Positions 1 to 7,246 of a stretch of 9,169 nt of DNA are shown here, one piece after another. The stretch spans positions 1-9,169 of the forward strand of contig JBDUDA010000120.1 of NCBI GenBank assembly GCA_040003205.1, in the 5' to 3' direction. Position numbers and translations under genes: made by a program. The stretch is from JALYIM01 sp040003205 (GTDB taxonomy: Bacteria; Acidobacteriota; Terriglobia; Terriglobales; Acidobacteriaceae). Position 1 is the stretch's first letter, and each line of letters starts with the position of its first letter. The notes beneath the pieces were generated by a model. That model saw nothing but the letters and a program-made list of their open reading frames with translations, ran no database searches and was not told the DNA's origin.

Positions 1-1
1 C

Positions 2-1402
2 GGCGTGGTGCTGCTGGGCGACTACACCGAAATTAAAGAAGGCGACCCCGTCAAGCGCACCGGACGCATCATGAGCGTACCAGTGGGAGATGGAATGATA
101 GGCCGCGTTGTGGACTCGCTCGGCCGGCCCATTGATGACAAGGGCCCGATCTCGACGGAGAACTTCATCGCCCTTGAACGGCTTGCTCCCGGCGTGATTG
201 ATCGTCAACCCGTGCGCGAACCGATGGCTACTGGGTTGAAGGCGATTGACAGCATGATTCCGGTGGGCCGCGGACAGCGCGAACTGATCATCGGCGATCG
301 CCAGACCGGCAAGACCGCAGTCGCGCTCGACACCATCATCAACAACAAAGGTAACGACCTGATCTGCATTTACAACGCGATCGGACAGAAACGTTCCTCC
401 ATCGCGCAGGTGGTGAAGACTCTCACCGATTATGGCGCGATGGAATACACCATCGTGGTGGCGGCGTCAGCGTCGGAACCGGCCCCCATGCAGTACATCT
501 CTCCGTATGCGGCGTGCGCGATGGGAGAATATTTTCGCGATACCAAGCGCCACGCGCTGGTGATTTACGACGATCTCTCGAAGCACGCGGCCTCGTATCG
601 GGAAATTTCGCTGCTTCTACGTCGTCCGCCAGGACGCGAGGCGTATCCCGGAGACGTGTTCTATCTTCACTCCCGGTTGTTGGAACGTGCCGCCAAAGTC
701 AGCGACAAGAATGGCGGCGGTTCGCTCACTGCGTTGCCAATTATTGAAACCCAGGCGGGCGACGTTTCGGCCTACATTCCGACCAACGTAATTTCGATCA
801 CCGATGGCCAGATATTTCTCGAAACCGATTTGTTTAACAGCGGCGTGCGTCCGGCTGTGAACGTTGGAATCTCCGTGAGCCGCGTTGGTGGCAGCGCGCA
901 GATTAAGGCCATGCGCCAGGTTGCGGGAAGTCTAAAACTCGACCTCGCGCAGTATCGTGAACTGGCAGCCTTTGCTCAGTTCGGCAGCGATCTCGACAAA
1001 GCTACGCAATCTCAGCTCAATCGCGGACAGCGTCTGGTGGAAGTCTTAAAGCAAAAACAATTTTCACCGCTTCCCTTTTCCAAACAGATTCTGATTATTT
1101 ACGCCGGCACCAACGGATTCCTCGACGAGCTCGCGATTGATCAGGTCCGTGACTTCGAAGCCGCGCTCTACAAATACGTGGACAACACCAAGCCTGACCT
1201 GCTGCGAACGATCATGGAGAAGAAGATTCTGGATGACAATTTAAAATCCGAGATGGCGAAAGTCATTCGCGAGGCGCGCGATACGTACCTCGCCGACCGC
1301 AAAGCAAACGAGCAGGCTCCGAAAGCGCCGGTGGCGACGAAAGAGACGGCCAAGCCTCAGCAGAAAGCTGTCGAGCGTCCGGAGCCGGTAGCAGCGAAAT
1401 AA
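2..1402 (+). CDS. atpA: F-type ATP synthase subunit alpha (5'-truncated by window edge)
   Basis: This is the alpha subunit of the F1 catalytic head, which alternates with beta in the alpha3beta3 hexamer and carries the non-catalytic nucleotide sites. The frame is already open at base 2, so the real start lies upstream; compared with E. coli AtpA about 70 N-terminal residues are missing. The GTG at base 5 is only an internal codon. Visible motifs are the Walker A sequence GDRQTGKT (nt 293-316), the Walker B region VIYDD ending near nt 574, the alpha/beta signature PAVNVGISVS (nt 851-880) and the conserved arginine of SVSRVGG (nt 881-883), which reaches into the catalytic site. The conserved fold ends around nt 1315. 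A tail of about 28 residues rich in Ala, Pro, Lys and Glu (nt 1316-1399) follows and has no counterpart in E. coli AtpA. The stop codon directly abuts the atpG start. Identity is certain; only the 5' end is unknown. Confidence 0.98.
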   Translation, partial: GVVLLGDYTEIKEGDPVKRTGRIMSVPVGDGMIGRVVDSLGRPIDDKGPISTENFIALERLAPGVIDRQPVREPMATGLKAIDSMIPVGRGQRELIIGDRQTGKTAVALDTIINNKGNDLICIYNAIGQKRSSIAQVVKTLTDYGAMEYTIVVAASASEPAPMQYISPYAACAMGEYFRDTKRHALVIYDDLSKHAASYREISLLLRRPPGREAYPGDVFYLHSRLLERAAKVSDKNGGGSLTALPIIETQAGDVSAYIPTNVISITDGQIFLETDLFNSGVRPAVNVGISVSRVGGSAQIKAMRQVAGSLKLDLAQYRELAAFAQFGSDLDKATQSQLNRGQRLVEVLKQKQFSPLPFSKQILIIYAGTNGFLDELAIDQVRDFEAALYKYVDNTKPDLLRTIMEKKILDDNLKSEMAKVIREARDTYLADRKANEQAPKAPVATKETAKPQQKAVERPEPVAAK

Positions 1403-2449
1403 ATGGCAAACATTCTCGACATACGACGGCGCATTCGCAGCGTTATCAACACGCGCCAGATCACCAAGGCCATGAAAATGGTTTCGGCGGCGAAGCTGCG
1501 GCGGGCGCAGGACCGCGCTCTGTCTGCACGTCCGTATGCGCAGATGTTAACGAATGTGTTGAAGTCACTAGTTTCGCGGGTGGACATTTACGATCCTGAG
1601 ACTGGACGCCCACGACATCCGCTACTCGCGCAGCGTCCGGAAAAAAATGCGCTTCTGATCGTTATCACCGGAGACAAAGGCCTGGCGGGCGCTTTCAATA
1701 CCAACATTCTGAAAGCCGCCACGCGTTTTCTCTTGTCTAAAAAAGACATCAACGTTGAAATTGAAGCCATCGGACGCAAGGGACGTGACTTCTCCAAGCG
1801 TCGCTATCCCGTAGCCGAGGCCCGAACTTCGGAGTCCGCTGAAAGTCACGGCGTCACGCTGGTCGGCGAACATGTCGGAGTGCTGAACAACATCCAATAT
1901 TCTTTGGCGTCGGAAATCGCCAATGGTGTCGTCGAACGTTACAGCCAGGCGGCCATTGATTCTGTTTACCTCGTCTACAACGAGTTTAAGTCAGTAATTT
2001 CGCAGCGCCTGGTGGTAGAACAAATTCTTCCCATCGAACACATCGGCAGCGCGGAGATATGCCAGTCAGAAGAAATGTCGTTACAGGAAAAGAAGCGCGC
2101 CATCGAGGCCTCGCGCGGCGCTGGAGTTGGATTGCGCGCTCCCGACACCAGCGAGATTGATGCTGCCGCCGAAAAGTTCGCGACCGCTCCCGTGGACTAC
2201 ATTTACGAGCAGTCGCCGGAAGAATTATTTCGTTCGCTGTTGCCAAAGTACATCGCCATCGAGATTTTTCACGGCATGTTGGAATCAGTAGCCGCGGAGC
2301 ACGCCGCCCGCATGACTGCGATGGAAGCGGCCAGCAGTAACGCCACCGACATGATTGATTCGCTGACGCTGGCAATGAACCGGGCGCGGCAGGCGAAAAT
2401 TACCAAAGAAATTATCGAGATTGTAAGCGGCGCCGCAGCCGCTGCTTGA
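1403..2449 (+). CDS. atpG: F-type ATP synthase subunit gamma, with an internal insertion
   Basis: This is the gamma subunit, the rotating central shaft that couples proton flow through Fo to catalysis in F1. The N-terminal shaft helix (residues 3-40, with ITKAMKMVSAAKLRRAQ), the central Rossmann-like domain (about 80-210, with ITGDKGLAGAFN) and the C-terminal shaft helix (about 290-345) are all present. The family signature ITKEIIEIVSGAAA lies at residues 333-346. The protein has 348 residues against about 287 in E. coli. Most of the excess is one charged, Ala-rich stretch between LPI (209-211) and YIYE (266-269), where E. coli has only about 14 residues. That is where cyanobacterial and chloroplast gamma carry their regulatory insert. 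The ATG follows the atpA TAA with no gap and lacks a strong Shine-Dalgarno, so translation is probably coupled to atpA. The start fits the usual family N-terminus. Confidence 0.97.
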   Translation: MANILDIRRRIRSVINTRQITKAMKMVSAAKLRRAQDRALSARPYAQMLTNVLKSLVSRVDIYDPETGRPRHPLLAQRPEKNALLIVITGDKGLAGAFNTNILKAATRFLLSKKDINVEIEAIGRKGRDFSKRRYPVAEARTSESAESHGVTLVGEHVGVLNNIQYSLASEIANGVVERYSQAAIDSVYLVYNEFKSVISQRLVVEQILPIEHIGSAEICQSEEMSLQEKKRAIEASRGAGVGLRAPDTSEIDAAAEKFATAPVDYIYEQSPEELFRSLLPKYIAIEIFHGMLESVAAEHAARMTAMEAASSNATDMIDSLTLAMNRARQAKITKEIIEIVSGAAAAA

Positions 2450-2488
2450 TTGCAGACTTTTTAATAACTTAGAGAGCGAACCGATCTT

Positions 2489-3931
2489 ATGGCAGAAAAT
2501 GTTGGACACGTAGTTCAGATCGCCGGCCCCGCCGTGGACGTGCAATTCACGCCCGAGAACATGCCGCCGATTTATCAGGCGCTGAAAGTTGTCAGCGAAG
2601 GCTTCACCGTCCCGACTCCGCTCGAGGTCACGCTCGAAGTGCAGCAGCATCTCGGAGAAGGCCGCGTGCGCTGCATCGCCATGCAGGCGACCGAGGGCAT
2701 GGTGCGTGGCATGAAGACGATTGACCAGGGCGGTCCGATCTCTGTCCCAGTCGGACATGGAACGCTCGGTCGTGTGATGAATGTGATTGGCGATCCCGTA
2801 GATCAACTGGGGCCGATCCAATTCAAAGAGCGGCATCCTATCCATCGTCCCGCTCCGTTGTTTGACGAGCAGGCGACTTCTGCTGAGATGTTCGAGACTG
2901 GCGTAAAAGTCATTGACCTCATCCAGCCATTTCTCAAGGGCGGGAAGATCGGACTCTTCGGTGGCGCGGGCGTCGGCAAGACCGTCGTCATCATGGAACT
3001 GATTAACAACGTCGCCAAACAGCACGGCGGATTTTCGGTATTTGCCGGCGTCGGCGAACGCACTCGTGAAGGCAACGATCTCTGGCTGGAAATGACGGAG
3101 TCGGGCGTTATCAAGCCCGGCGATCCGGAGCACTCCAAAGCTGCGCTTATCTATGGACAGATGACCGAACCCCCAGGGGCCCGTCTGCGAGTAGCGCTGA
3201 CGGGACTGACGGTTGCGGAATATTTCCGCGACGTTGAAGGCGCGGACACGCTGCTATTCATTGATAACATTTTCCGTTTCACCCAAGCAGGATCGGAAGT
3301 CTCCGCGCTGCTGGGACGCATGCCAAGCGCAGTCGGATATCAGCCTAATCTGGCAACGGAAATGGGCGAATTGCAGGAGCGCATTACCTCCACGAAAAAA
3401 GGCTCGGTAACTTCCGTGCAGGCAATTTACGTGCCTGCCGACGATTTAACCGATCCCGCGCCCGCCACCACCTTCGCTCATCTGGACGCGACCACCGTGC
3501 TTTCGCGTGCTCTGACCGAGATTGGAATTTATCCTGCGGTCGATCCCCTGGGATCTACATCGCGCATTCTCGACCCTCGTATTGTCGGAGATGAACACTA
3601 CGACGTCGCGCAGGCAGTCAAGCGCACCTTGCAGACTTACAAAGATCTACAAGACATCATCGCCATTCTCGGCATTGACGAATTGAGCGAAGACCAGAAA
3701 TTGACCGTACAGCGCGCCCGCAAAATTCAACGATTCCTGTCGCAGCCCTTCTTCGTCGCGGAGCAGTTCACTGGCTCGCCGGGCCGTTACGTGAAGGTCG
3801 AAGATACGGTCAAGGGATTTAAGGAAATTACCGAAGGTAAATACGACGGCATCCCTGAGCAGGCGTTTTATATGAAGGGCACGATTGACGAAGTGCTGGA
3901 AGCCGCGCAGAAAATGAAGACGGCAGCGTAG
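2489..3931 (+). CDS. atpD: F-type ATP synthase subunit beta
   Basis: This is the catalytic beta subunit of F1, which makes or hydrolyses ATP at the alpha/beta interfaces. It is full length at 480 aa, near the usual 460-480. Motifs in order are Walker A GGAGVGKT (158-165), the catalytic glutamate in GVGERTREGNDL (E190), Walker B LLFIDNIFRF (D259), ALLGRMPSAVGYQP (274-286) and the alpha/beta signature PAVDPLGSTS (349-358). The DELSEED torque loop that contacts gamma reads DELSEDQ (397-403), one acidic residue fewer than the textbook form. The start is 39 nt after atpG. The purine stretch agagag at 2471-2476 is a weak ribosome-binding site about 12 nt from the ATG. The sequence around the start (tcttatggcagaaa) is identical to that at atpC. 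Nothing is missing, and the enzyme should be active. Confidence 0.98.
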   Translation: MAENVGHVVQIAGPAVDVQFTPENMPPIYQALKVVSEGFTVPTPLEVTLEVQQHLGEGRVRCIAMQATEGMVRGMKTIDQGGPISVPVGHGTLGRVMNVIGDPVDQLGPIQFKERHPIHRPAPLFDEQATSAEMFETGVKVIDLIQPFLKGGKIGLFGGAGVGKTVVIMELINNVAKQHGGFSVFAGVGERTREGNDLWLEMTESGVIKPGDPEHSKAALIYGQMTEPPGARLRVALTGLTVAEYFRDVEGADTLLFIDNIFRFTQAGSEVSALLGRMPSAVGYQPNLATEMGELQERITSTKKGSVTSVQAIYVPADDLTDPAPATTFAHLDATTVLSRALTEIGIYPAVDPLGSTSRILDPRIVGDEHYDVAQAVKRTLQTYKDLQDIIAILGIDELSEDQKLTVQRARKIQRFLSQPFFVAEQFTGSPGRYVKVEDTVKGFKEITEGKYDGIPEQAFYMKGTIDEVLEAAQKMKTAA

Positions 3932-3948
3932 AAGACCGGCAACCTCTT

Positions 3949-4356
3949 ATGGCAGAAACTTTTCACTTAGAGATCGTCACCCCAGAGAAAATGCTGGTGA
4001 AGGACGATGCAGAAGAGATGCAGATCCCTGGCAAGAGTGGATATCTCGGCATCCTGCCCGGGCACGCGCCGCTCATCACCGAGCTCGGAGTCGGTGAGAT
4101 GACCTACCGAAAAGGTGGCGAAACTCATCGCTTTGTTGTGGCGTGGGGATTCGCGGAAGTACTTCCTGACCGAGTCACAATCCTGGCCGAAAATGCTGAT
4201 CGTCCTCAGGATATTGACGTCAACAAAGCACAGACGGGCAAGCAGCGTGCGGAAGAGCATATGTCCAAAGGCCAGAGCGAAGAAGATTTCACTCGGGCGG
4301 AGGCTGAGATGAGATTGGCGGATACGCAACTAGAGGTGGCGGGGAAGAGAGCTTAG
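3949..4356 (+). CDS. atpC: F-type ATP synthase subunit epsilon
   Basis: This is the epsilon subunit of the central stalk, which links gamma to the c-ring and in many bacteria inhibits ATP hydrolysis through its C-terminal helices. The 135-residue length is normal. The N-terminal beta-sandwich (about 1-85) shows the family pattern FHLEIVTPEKML followed by GYLGILPGHAPLITELGVGEM (the LPGHAPL core at 36-42). The C-terminal region (about 90-135) is highly charged and Ala-rich, consistent with the usual helical hairpin. It starts 17 nt after atpD with no convincing Shine-Dalgarno, so reinitiation after atpD is likely. It is the last gene of the operon, and a terminator begins about 30 nt after its stop. 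Confidence 0.96.
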   Translation: MAETFHLEIVTPEKMLVKDDAEEMQIPGKSGYLGILPGHAPLITELGVGEMTYRKGGETHRFVVAWGFAEVLPDRVTILAENADRPQDIDVNKAQTGKQRAEEHMSKGQSEEDFTRAEAEMRLADTQLEVAGKRA

Positions 4357-4384
4357 CAAGCAAAGATTCAATCAAGTCTGCCCT

Positions 4385-4420
4385 ACGGCCGCCCGTCACC
4401 GAGGCGGCGTTTTCTTGTTG
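4385..4420 (+). terminator. Rho-independent terminator closing the atp operon
   Basis: GCCGCC at 4388-4393 pairs with GGCGGC at 4403-4408 across a 9-nt loop. Allowing one bulged G (4387), two more pairs (A4385-T4410 and C4386-G4409) extend the stem to 8 bp. The T-rich run ttttcttgtt follows directly. The position just after atpC, the last F1 gene, fits a termination site that separates the operon from glnD. Confidence 0.8.
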
Positions 4421-4429
4421 TGAGCCCCT

Positions 4430-4439
4430 AATTGCAATT
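4430..4439. promoter_or_regulatory. 10-bp perfect palindrome upstream of glnD
   Basis: AATTGCAATT is a perfect 10-bp palindrome lying between the atp terminator and glnD, in the most AT-rich part of the window. It includes TTGCAA, which resembles a -35 hexamer, but I found no good -10 at 16-18 nt from it. It could be a protein-binding site; a palindrome this short and AT-rich may also be chance. Confidence 0.25.
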
Positions 4440-4457
4440 TCTGCCTATCGAACGAAT

Positions 4458-4487
4458 AAGTATTAGTGATGCCGCGCATAAATACTT
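4458..4487. promoter_or_regulatory. Inverted repeat AAGTATT / AATACTT upstream of glnD
   Basis: AAGTATT (4458-4464) and its exact reverse complement AATACTT (4481-4487) flank a 16-nt spacer. The half-site centres are 23 bp apart, roughly two helical turns, which would suit a dimeric or paired regulator on one face of the DNA. The arms are AT-rich and the element has no T-run, so an operator is more plausible than a terminator. No regulator can be named from the sequence. Confidence 0.25.
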
Positions 4488-4497
4488 TAGATTTCGT

Positions 4498-4524
4498 TCC
4501 ACTTTGAGGGACGGGTAAAGTGGA
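4498..4524 (+). promoter_or_regulatory. Stem-loop in the glnD leader
   Basis: TCCACTTT (4498-4505) pairs perfectly with AAAGTGGA (4517-4524). The loop is gagggacgggt, and a G-T pair can close it to make 9 bp. It ends 28 nt before the glnD ATG and has no T-run, so it is not an obvious terminator. The purine-rich loop contains GAGGG, which looks like a Shine-Dalgarno sequence. It may be a leader RNA hairpin or an operator; which one cannot be decided from sequence. Confidence 0.4.
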
Positions 4525-4552
4525 CTGGCATGTCCGGCACCCGGATCCCTGA

Positions 4553-7165
4553 ATGACGACGGCAACCCTTCTGAGCAGCGAACTCAGCCAACTCTACAAC
4601 GCCGAATCCGCCCGCATACAACGAGAATTCGCCGTCACAGGCGATGGGCGTAAGGCCGTTCGCAGCCGCACCAACCTGGTTGATACCGTCACACAGCAGC
4701 TATGGAAAGAATTGATCACGCAAGGTGAAGGGGAGCCGCGGAATTTCGCACTCGTCGCGCTGGGCGGCTTCGGGCGCAAGTGGCTTTTCCCGCATTCAGA
4801 CGTCGATCTGCTGTTTCTCCACGGCGACGGCGGTACCGAGGCTACATTCAAAAACAGCACACGTCAGTTTTCGCAGGAGCTCTGGGACTTGCGAATGAAA
4901 GTGAGTTCCACTACGCGGACGCTCGCTGAGTGCGAGCGCTTCGATCCTAATAACGTGGAATTCACGATCTCGCTGCTCGACAGCCGTTATCTTGCGGGCG
5001 ATATGGATCTGGCCTCGCGGCTGCGCGAAAGAGTGATGTCGAAATTATTTACGCGCGAAACGCCGGCGATCGTGCATCGCCTGGCCGAGATTACGCGCAT
5101 GCGTTACGCCAAGTATGGCAACACCGTTTTCCATCTGGAACCAAATATTAAAGAGGCTCCGGGAGGTTTGCGGGATTACAACGTAGCCTGCTGGCTGGCG
5201 CTGATTTCCTCCATGGACAAGCTGCACGATTGGCCTGATCAGAAAACGCTGCTTCCTCTTTCCGTAAGAAAGCAGTTCGAACCTGCCCTCGACTTTTTTA
5301 TGGCGGTGCGATGCTTTCTCCATTACCGCCAGGGACGCGACGACAACATGCTTTTGTGGGAGGCGCAGGATGAAGCCGCGATCCGCAAAATCGGCGCTCA
5401 CAATAGCGATGGACCAGTCAGTTCCGCCGACTGGATGCGAATTTATTTCGGTCACGCCCGTGCCGTGCATCGTGCTTCCATGCAGTTGCTGGAGGAGATT
5501 CCCGCTGCGCGGTCGTCCATTTATCGTCACTTTAAAGACTGGCGCGCACGAGTGTCGAACTCGGATTTCTCGGTGGTGGATGGATTTATTTTTCTGCAAG
5601 ATTCGTCGGCGCTGCAAGACCCTGAAGTTTTACTCGGGATGTTTGACTTCATGGCACAGCACGGTCTCCGCCTGAGCACGACCACCGAATATCGCGTCGA
5701 GCAGGTGCTCCCTGCTTTAGCCGCGACTCCTCCCAAGGGCGCTGAGCTGTGGCGATACCTTCAGGTCATCCTCATCGAGCCGCACGCGGCGGACGCATTG
5801 CGCGCCATGCATTCGCTGCGGCTGCTTACTCTGCTGCTTCCGGAACTCGCCGTCATTGATTCCCTGGTGGTACGAGATTTTTATCATCGTTTTACCGTGG
5901 ACGAACATTCCTTCCTCGCCATCGAAAGCCTGCATAAAGCGCGCCAGTCTTCCTCGGAGTGGGATAAGCGCTACGGAGAGATTGCGGAAGAATTGGAACG
6001 TCCGGAATTGCTCTATCTCGCGCTGCTTTTGCATGACATCGGCAAGGGAGTTCCGGGCGACAACCATGTGCAGACCAGTTTAGTCCTGGCCGAAGATTGC
6101 ATGGACCGCCTTGATCTCGAGCCGGCAGATCGAGAGATCATTCGTTTCCTGATTGGCAATCATCTCGAGATGTCGGCGACTTTACGGCGGGATATTTTTG
6201 ATCCCGAGACCATCCACGTTTTCGCAGACAAAATGGGCGGTATTGAACGCCTGAAGATGCTTTGCTTGCTGACTTATGCTGACATTAAGGCGGTAAACCC
6301 CGAAGCTTTGACCCCGTGGAAAGCTGAAAATGTCTGGCAGCTCTATATTGCGACTTCGAACTATCTCACACGGTCCGCCGATCAGCGGCTGCATCCCGAT
6401 CTCAATGACGAAAATCTTTCGCGCTTGCGAAGTTTGGCTGCTGCTGCGGGAAAGCCGATCGCCGGCAAAAAGCTTCGCGCTTTTGTAGAAGGATTGCCGG
6501 TGCGTTATCTACGAAACTATCCCGCGGAAAAAGTCATTCATCATTTCAACCTGGCTGAGCGGCTGGTGGCAGATCCGGTGCAGCTCGACTTGGTCCGGGG
6601 GCGGCACTGGTTTGAACTGACCTTGGTCACTGCTGATCGTCCATTTTTATTTTCCAATCTGGCGGGAGTCCTGGCGGCGTGGGGCATGAACATCGTGAAG
6701 GCGGATGCCGCCTCCAATCAGGCGGGACTGGTCGTGGATACAGTGTTTTTTACTGATCCGTTTCGTACCCTGGAATTAAATCTCCCCGAGTGGGACCGTT
6801 TCCGTCGCAGCGTTGCCGATGTCTTGACCGGAAAAGACAGTCTCGACCGTCTTTTGCACGACCGCCTGCATTCGGAAAAGAAGAAAGTCACGAAAGTAAA
6901 AGTGGAAACGCGGATTGACTTCGATGATGAAGCTTCTTCCAGCAGTACACTCGTTCAGATCATCGCGCGCGATCGCCTTGGACTTCTGCACAACATCAGC
7001 TCACGTTTTTCTCATCAGAATTGCAATATCGAAATTGCTTTGATTGATACCGAAGGCCAGATGGCGATTGACGTTTTTTATCTGACCTCGAATGGCGCGA
7101 AACTTACTGCTGGCCATCAGAACACTTTGAAGGCCGATCTGCTTGAAGCTCTGAACGTCGCTTAA
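4553..7165 (+). CDS. glnD: Bifunctional uridylyltransferase/uridylyl-removing enzyme (PII sensor)
   Basis: GlnD adds UMP to PII proteins (GlnB/GlnK) when glutamine is low and removes it when glutamine is high, thereby setting glutamine synthetase activity and nitrogen gene expression. The 870-residue length is close to that of E. coli GlnD. The nucleotidyltransferase domain has GGFGRKWLFPHSDVD at 71-85, with metal-binding D83 and D85. The LEPNIKEAPGGLRDYN block (195-210) is typical of the GlnD/GlnE family. The HD domain for deuridylylation includes VDEHS (H452), LLHDIGKG (H494, D495), GNHLEMS (H537) and TYADIKAVNP (D577). Two C-terminal ACT domains (about 686-760 and 798-870) sense glutamine. 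Both catalytic centres look intact. An in-frame TGA directly before the ATG makes this the earliest possible start, yet there is no good Shine-Dalgarno, so initiation may be coupled to a mini-ORF or leaderless. It lies 196 nt past atpC, beyond a terminator, so it likely has its own promoter. Confidence 0.97.
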   Translation: MTTATLLSSELSQLYNAESARIQREFAVTGDGRKAVRSRTNLVDTVTQQLWKELITQGEGEPRNFALVALGGFGRKWLFPHSDVDLLFLHGDGGTEATFKNSTRQFSQELWDLRMKVSSTTRTLAECERFDPNNVEFTISLLDSRYLAGDMDLASRLRERVMSKLFTRETPAIVHRLAEITRMRYAKYGNTVFHLEPNIKEAPGGLRDYNVACWLALISSMDKLHDWPDQKTLLPLSVRKQFEPALDFFMAVRCFLHYRQGRDDNMLLWEAQDEAAIRKIGAHNSDGPVSSADWMRIYFGHARAVHRASMQLLEEIPAARSSIYRHFKDWRARVSNSDFSVVDGFIFLQDSSALQDPEVLLGMFDFMAQHGLRLSTTTEYRVEQVLPALAATPPKGAELWRYLQVILIEPHAADALRAMHSLRLLTLLLPELAVIDSLVVRDFYHRFTVDEHSFLAIESLHKARQSSSEWDKRYGEIAEELERPELLYLALLLHDIGKGVPGDNHVQTSLVLAEDCMDRLDLEPADREIIRFLIGNHLEMSATLRRDIFDPETIHVFADKMGGIERLKMLCLLTYADIKAVNPEALTPWKAENVWQLYIATSNYLTRSADQRLHPDLNDENLSRLRSLAAAAGKPIAGKKLRAFVEGLPVRYLRNYPAEKVIHHFNLAERLVADPVQLDLVRGRHWFELTLVTADRPFLFSNLAGVLAAWGMNIVKADAASNQAGLVVDTVFFTDPFRTLELNLPEWDRFRRSVADVLTGKDSLDRLLHDRLHSEKKKVTKVKVETRIDFDDEASSSSTLVQIIARDRLGLLHNISSRFSHQNCNIEIALIDTEGQMAIDVFYLTSNGAKLTAGHQNTLKADLLEALNVA

Positions 7166-7227
7166 CTCTGGCTCGGCCTGCCTCTCTCCAGACTCTTTCC
7201 TGCCTGATATCCTGAAAGAACACTAAC

Positions 7228-7234
7228 AAAGGAG
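7228..7234 (+). promoter_or_regulatory. Ribosome-binding site supporting the TTG start of the ABC-F gene
   Basis: AAAGGAG at 7228-7234 is the clearest Shine-Dalgarno in the window. It lies 12 nt before the TTG at 7247. No ATG or GTG in that frame falls between them, and the family N-terminus (ILNAQGLSKRYG) begins within a few codons, so TTG is the best start despite the slightly long spacing. Confidence 0.65.
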
Positions 7235-7246
7235 TACATCGCAAAC

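Noticed and set aside
514..747. A + strand 77-codon frame inside atpA in another phase.
   Set aside because: atpA is continuous and fully conserved through this stretch, so this is neither a frameshift nor an overlapping gene.
2285..3133. A 282-codon open frame on the - strand opposite the end of atpG and the first half of atpD.
   Set aside because: It lies wholly antisense to two certain genes, spans the atpG-atpD junction and shows no domain. Its repeated H/D/R-rich text (for example FHDDDGLADARATEE) is what the reverse complement of the strongly conserved beta-subunit P-loop region gives, a familiar source of spurious gene calls.
4432..4460. A sigma70 promoter for glnD using TTGCAA as -35.
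   Set aside because: The sequence 16-18 nt downstream (gaataag) is a poor -10. The AT-rich segment 4430-4500 probably holds a promoter, but I cannot place it with confidence.
5045..5617. A 190-codon open frame on the - strand inside glnD.
   Set aside because: It is antisense to a well-supported GlnD region, has no recognisable motif and no ribosome-binding context; GC-biased third positions in glnD explain the lack of stops.
7166..7246. Possible terminator or promoter in the glnD-uup gap (TCTGG/CCAGA pairing at 7167-7192; TATCCT at 7208-7213).
   Set aside because: The pairing is only 5 bp with a 16-nt loop and no T-run, and the -10-like hexamer has only a poor -35 partner, so neither is supported. 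Only the ribosome-binding site is convincing here.
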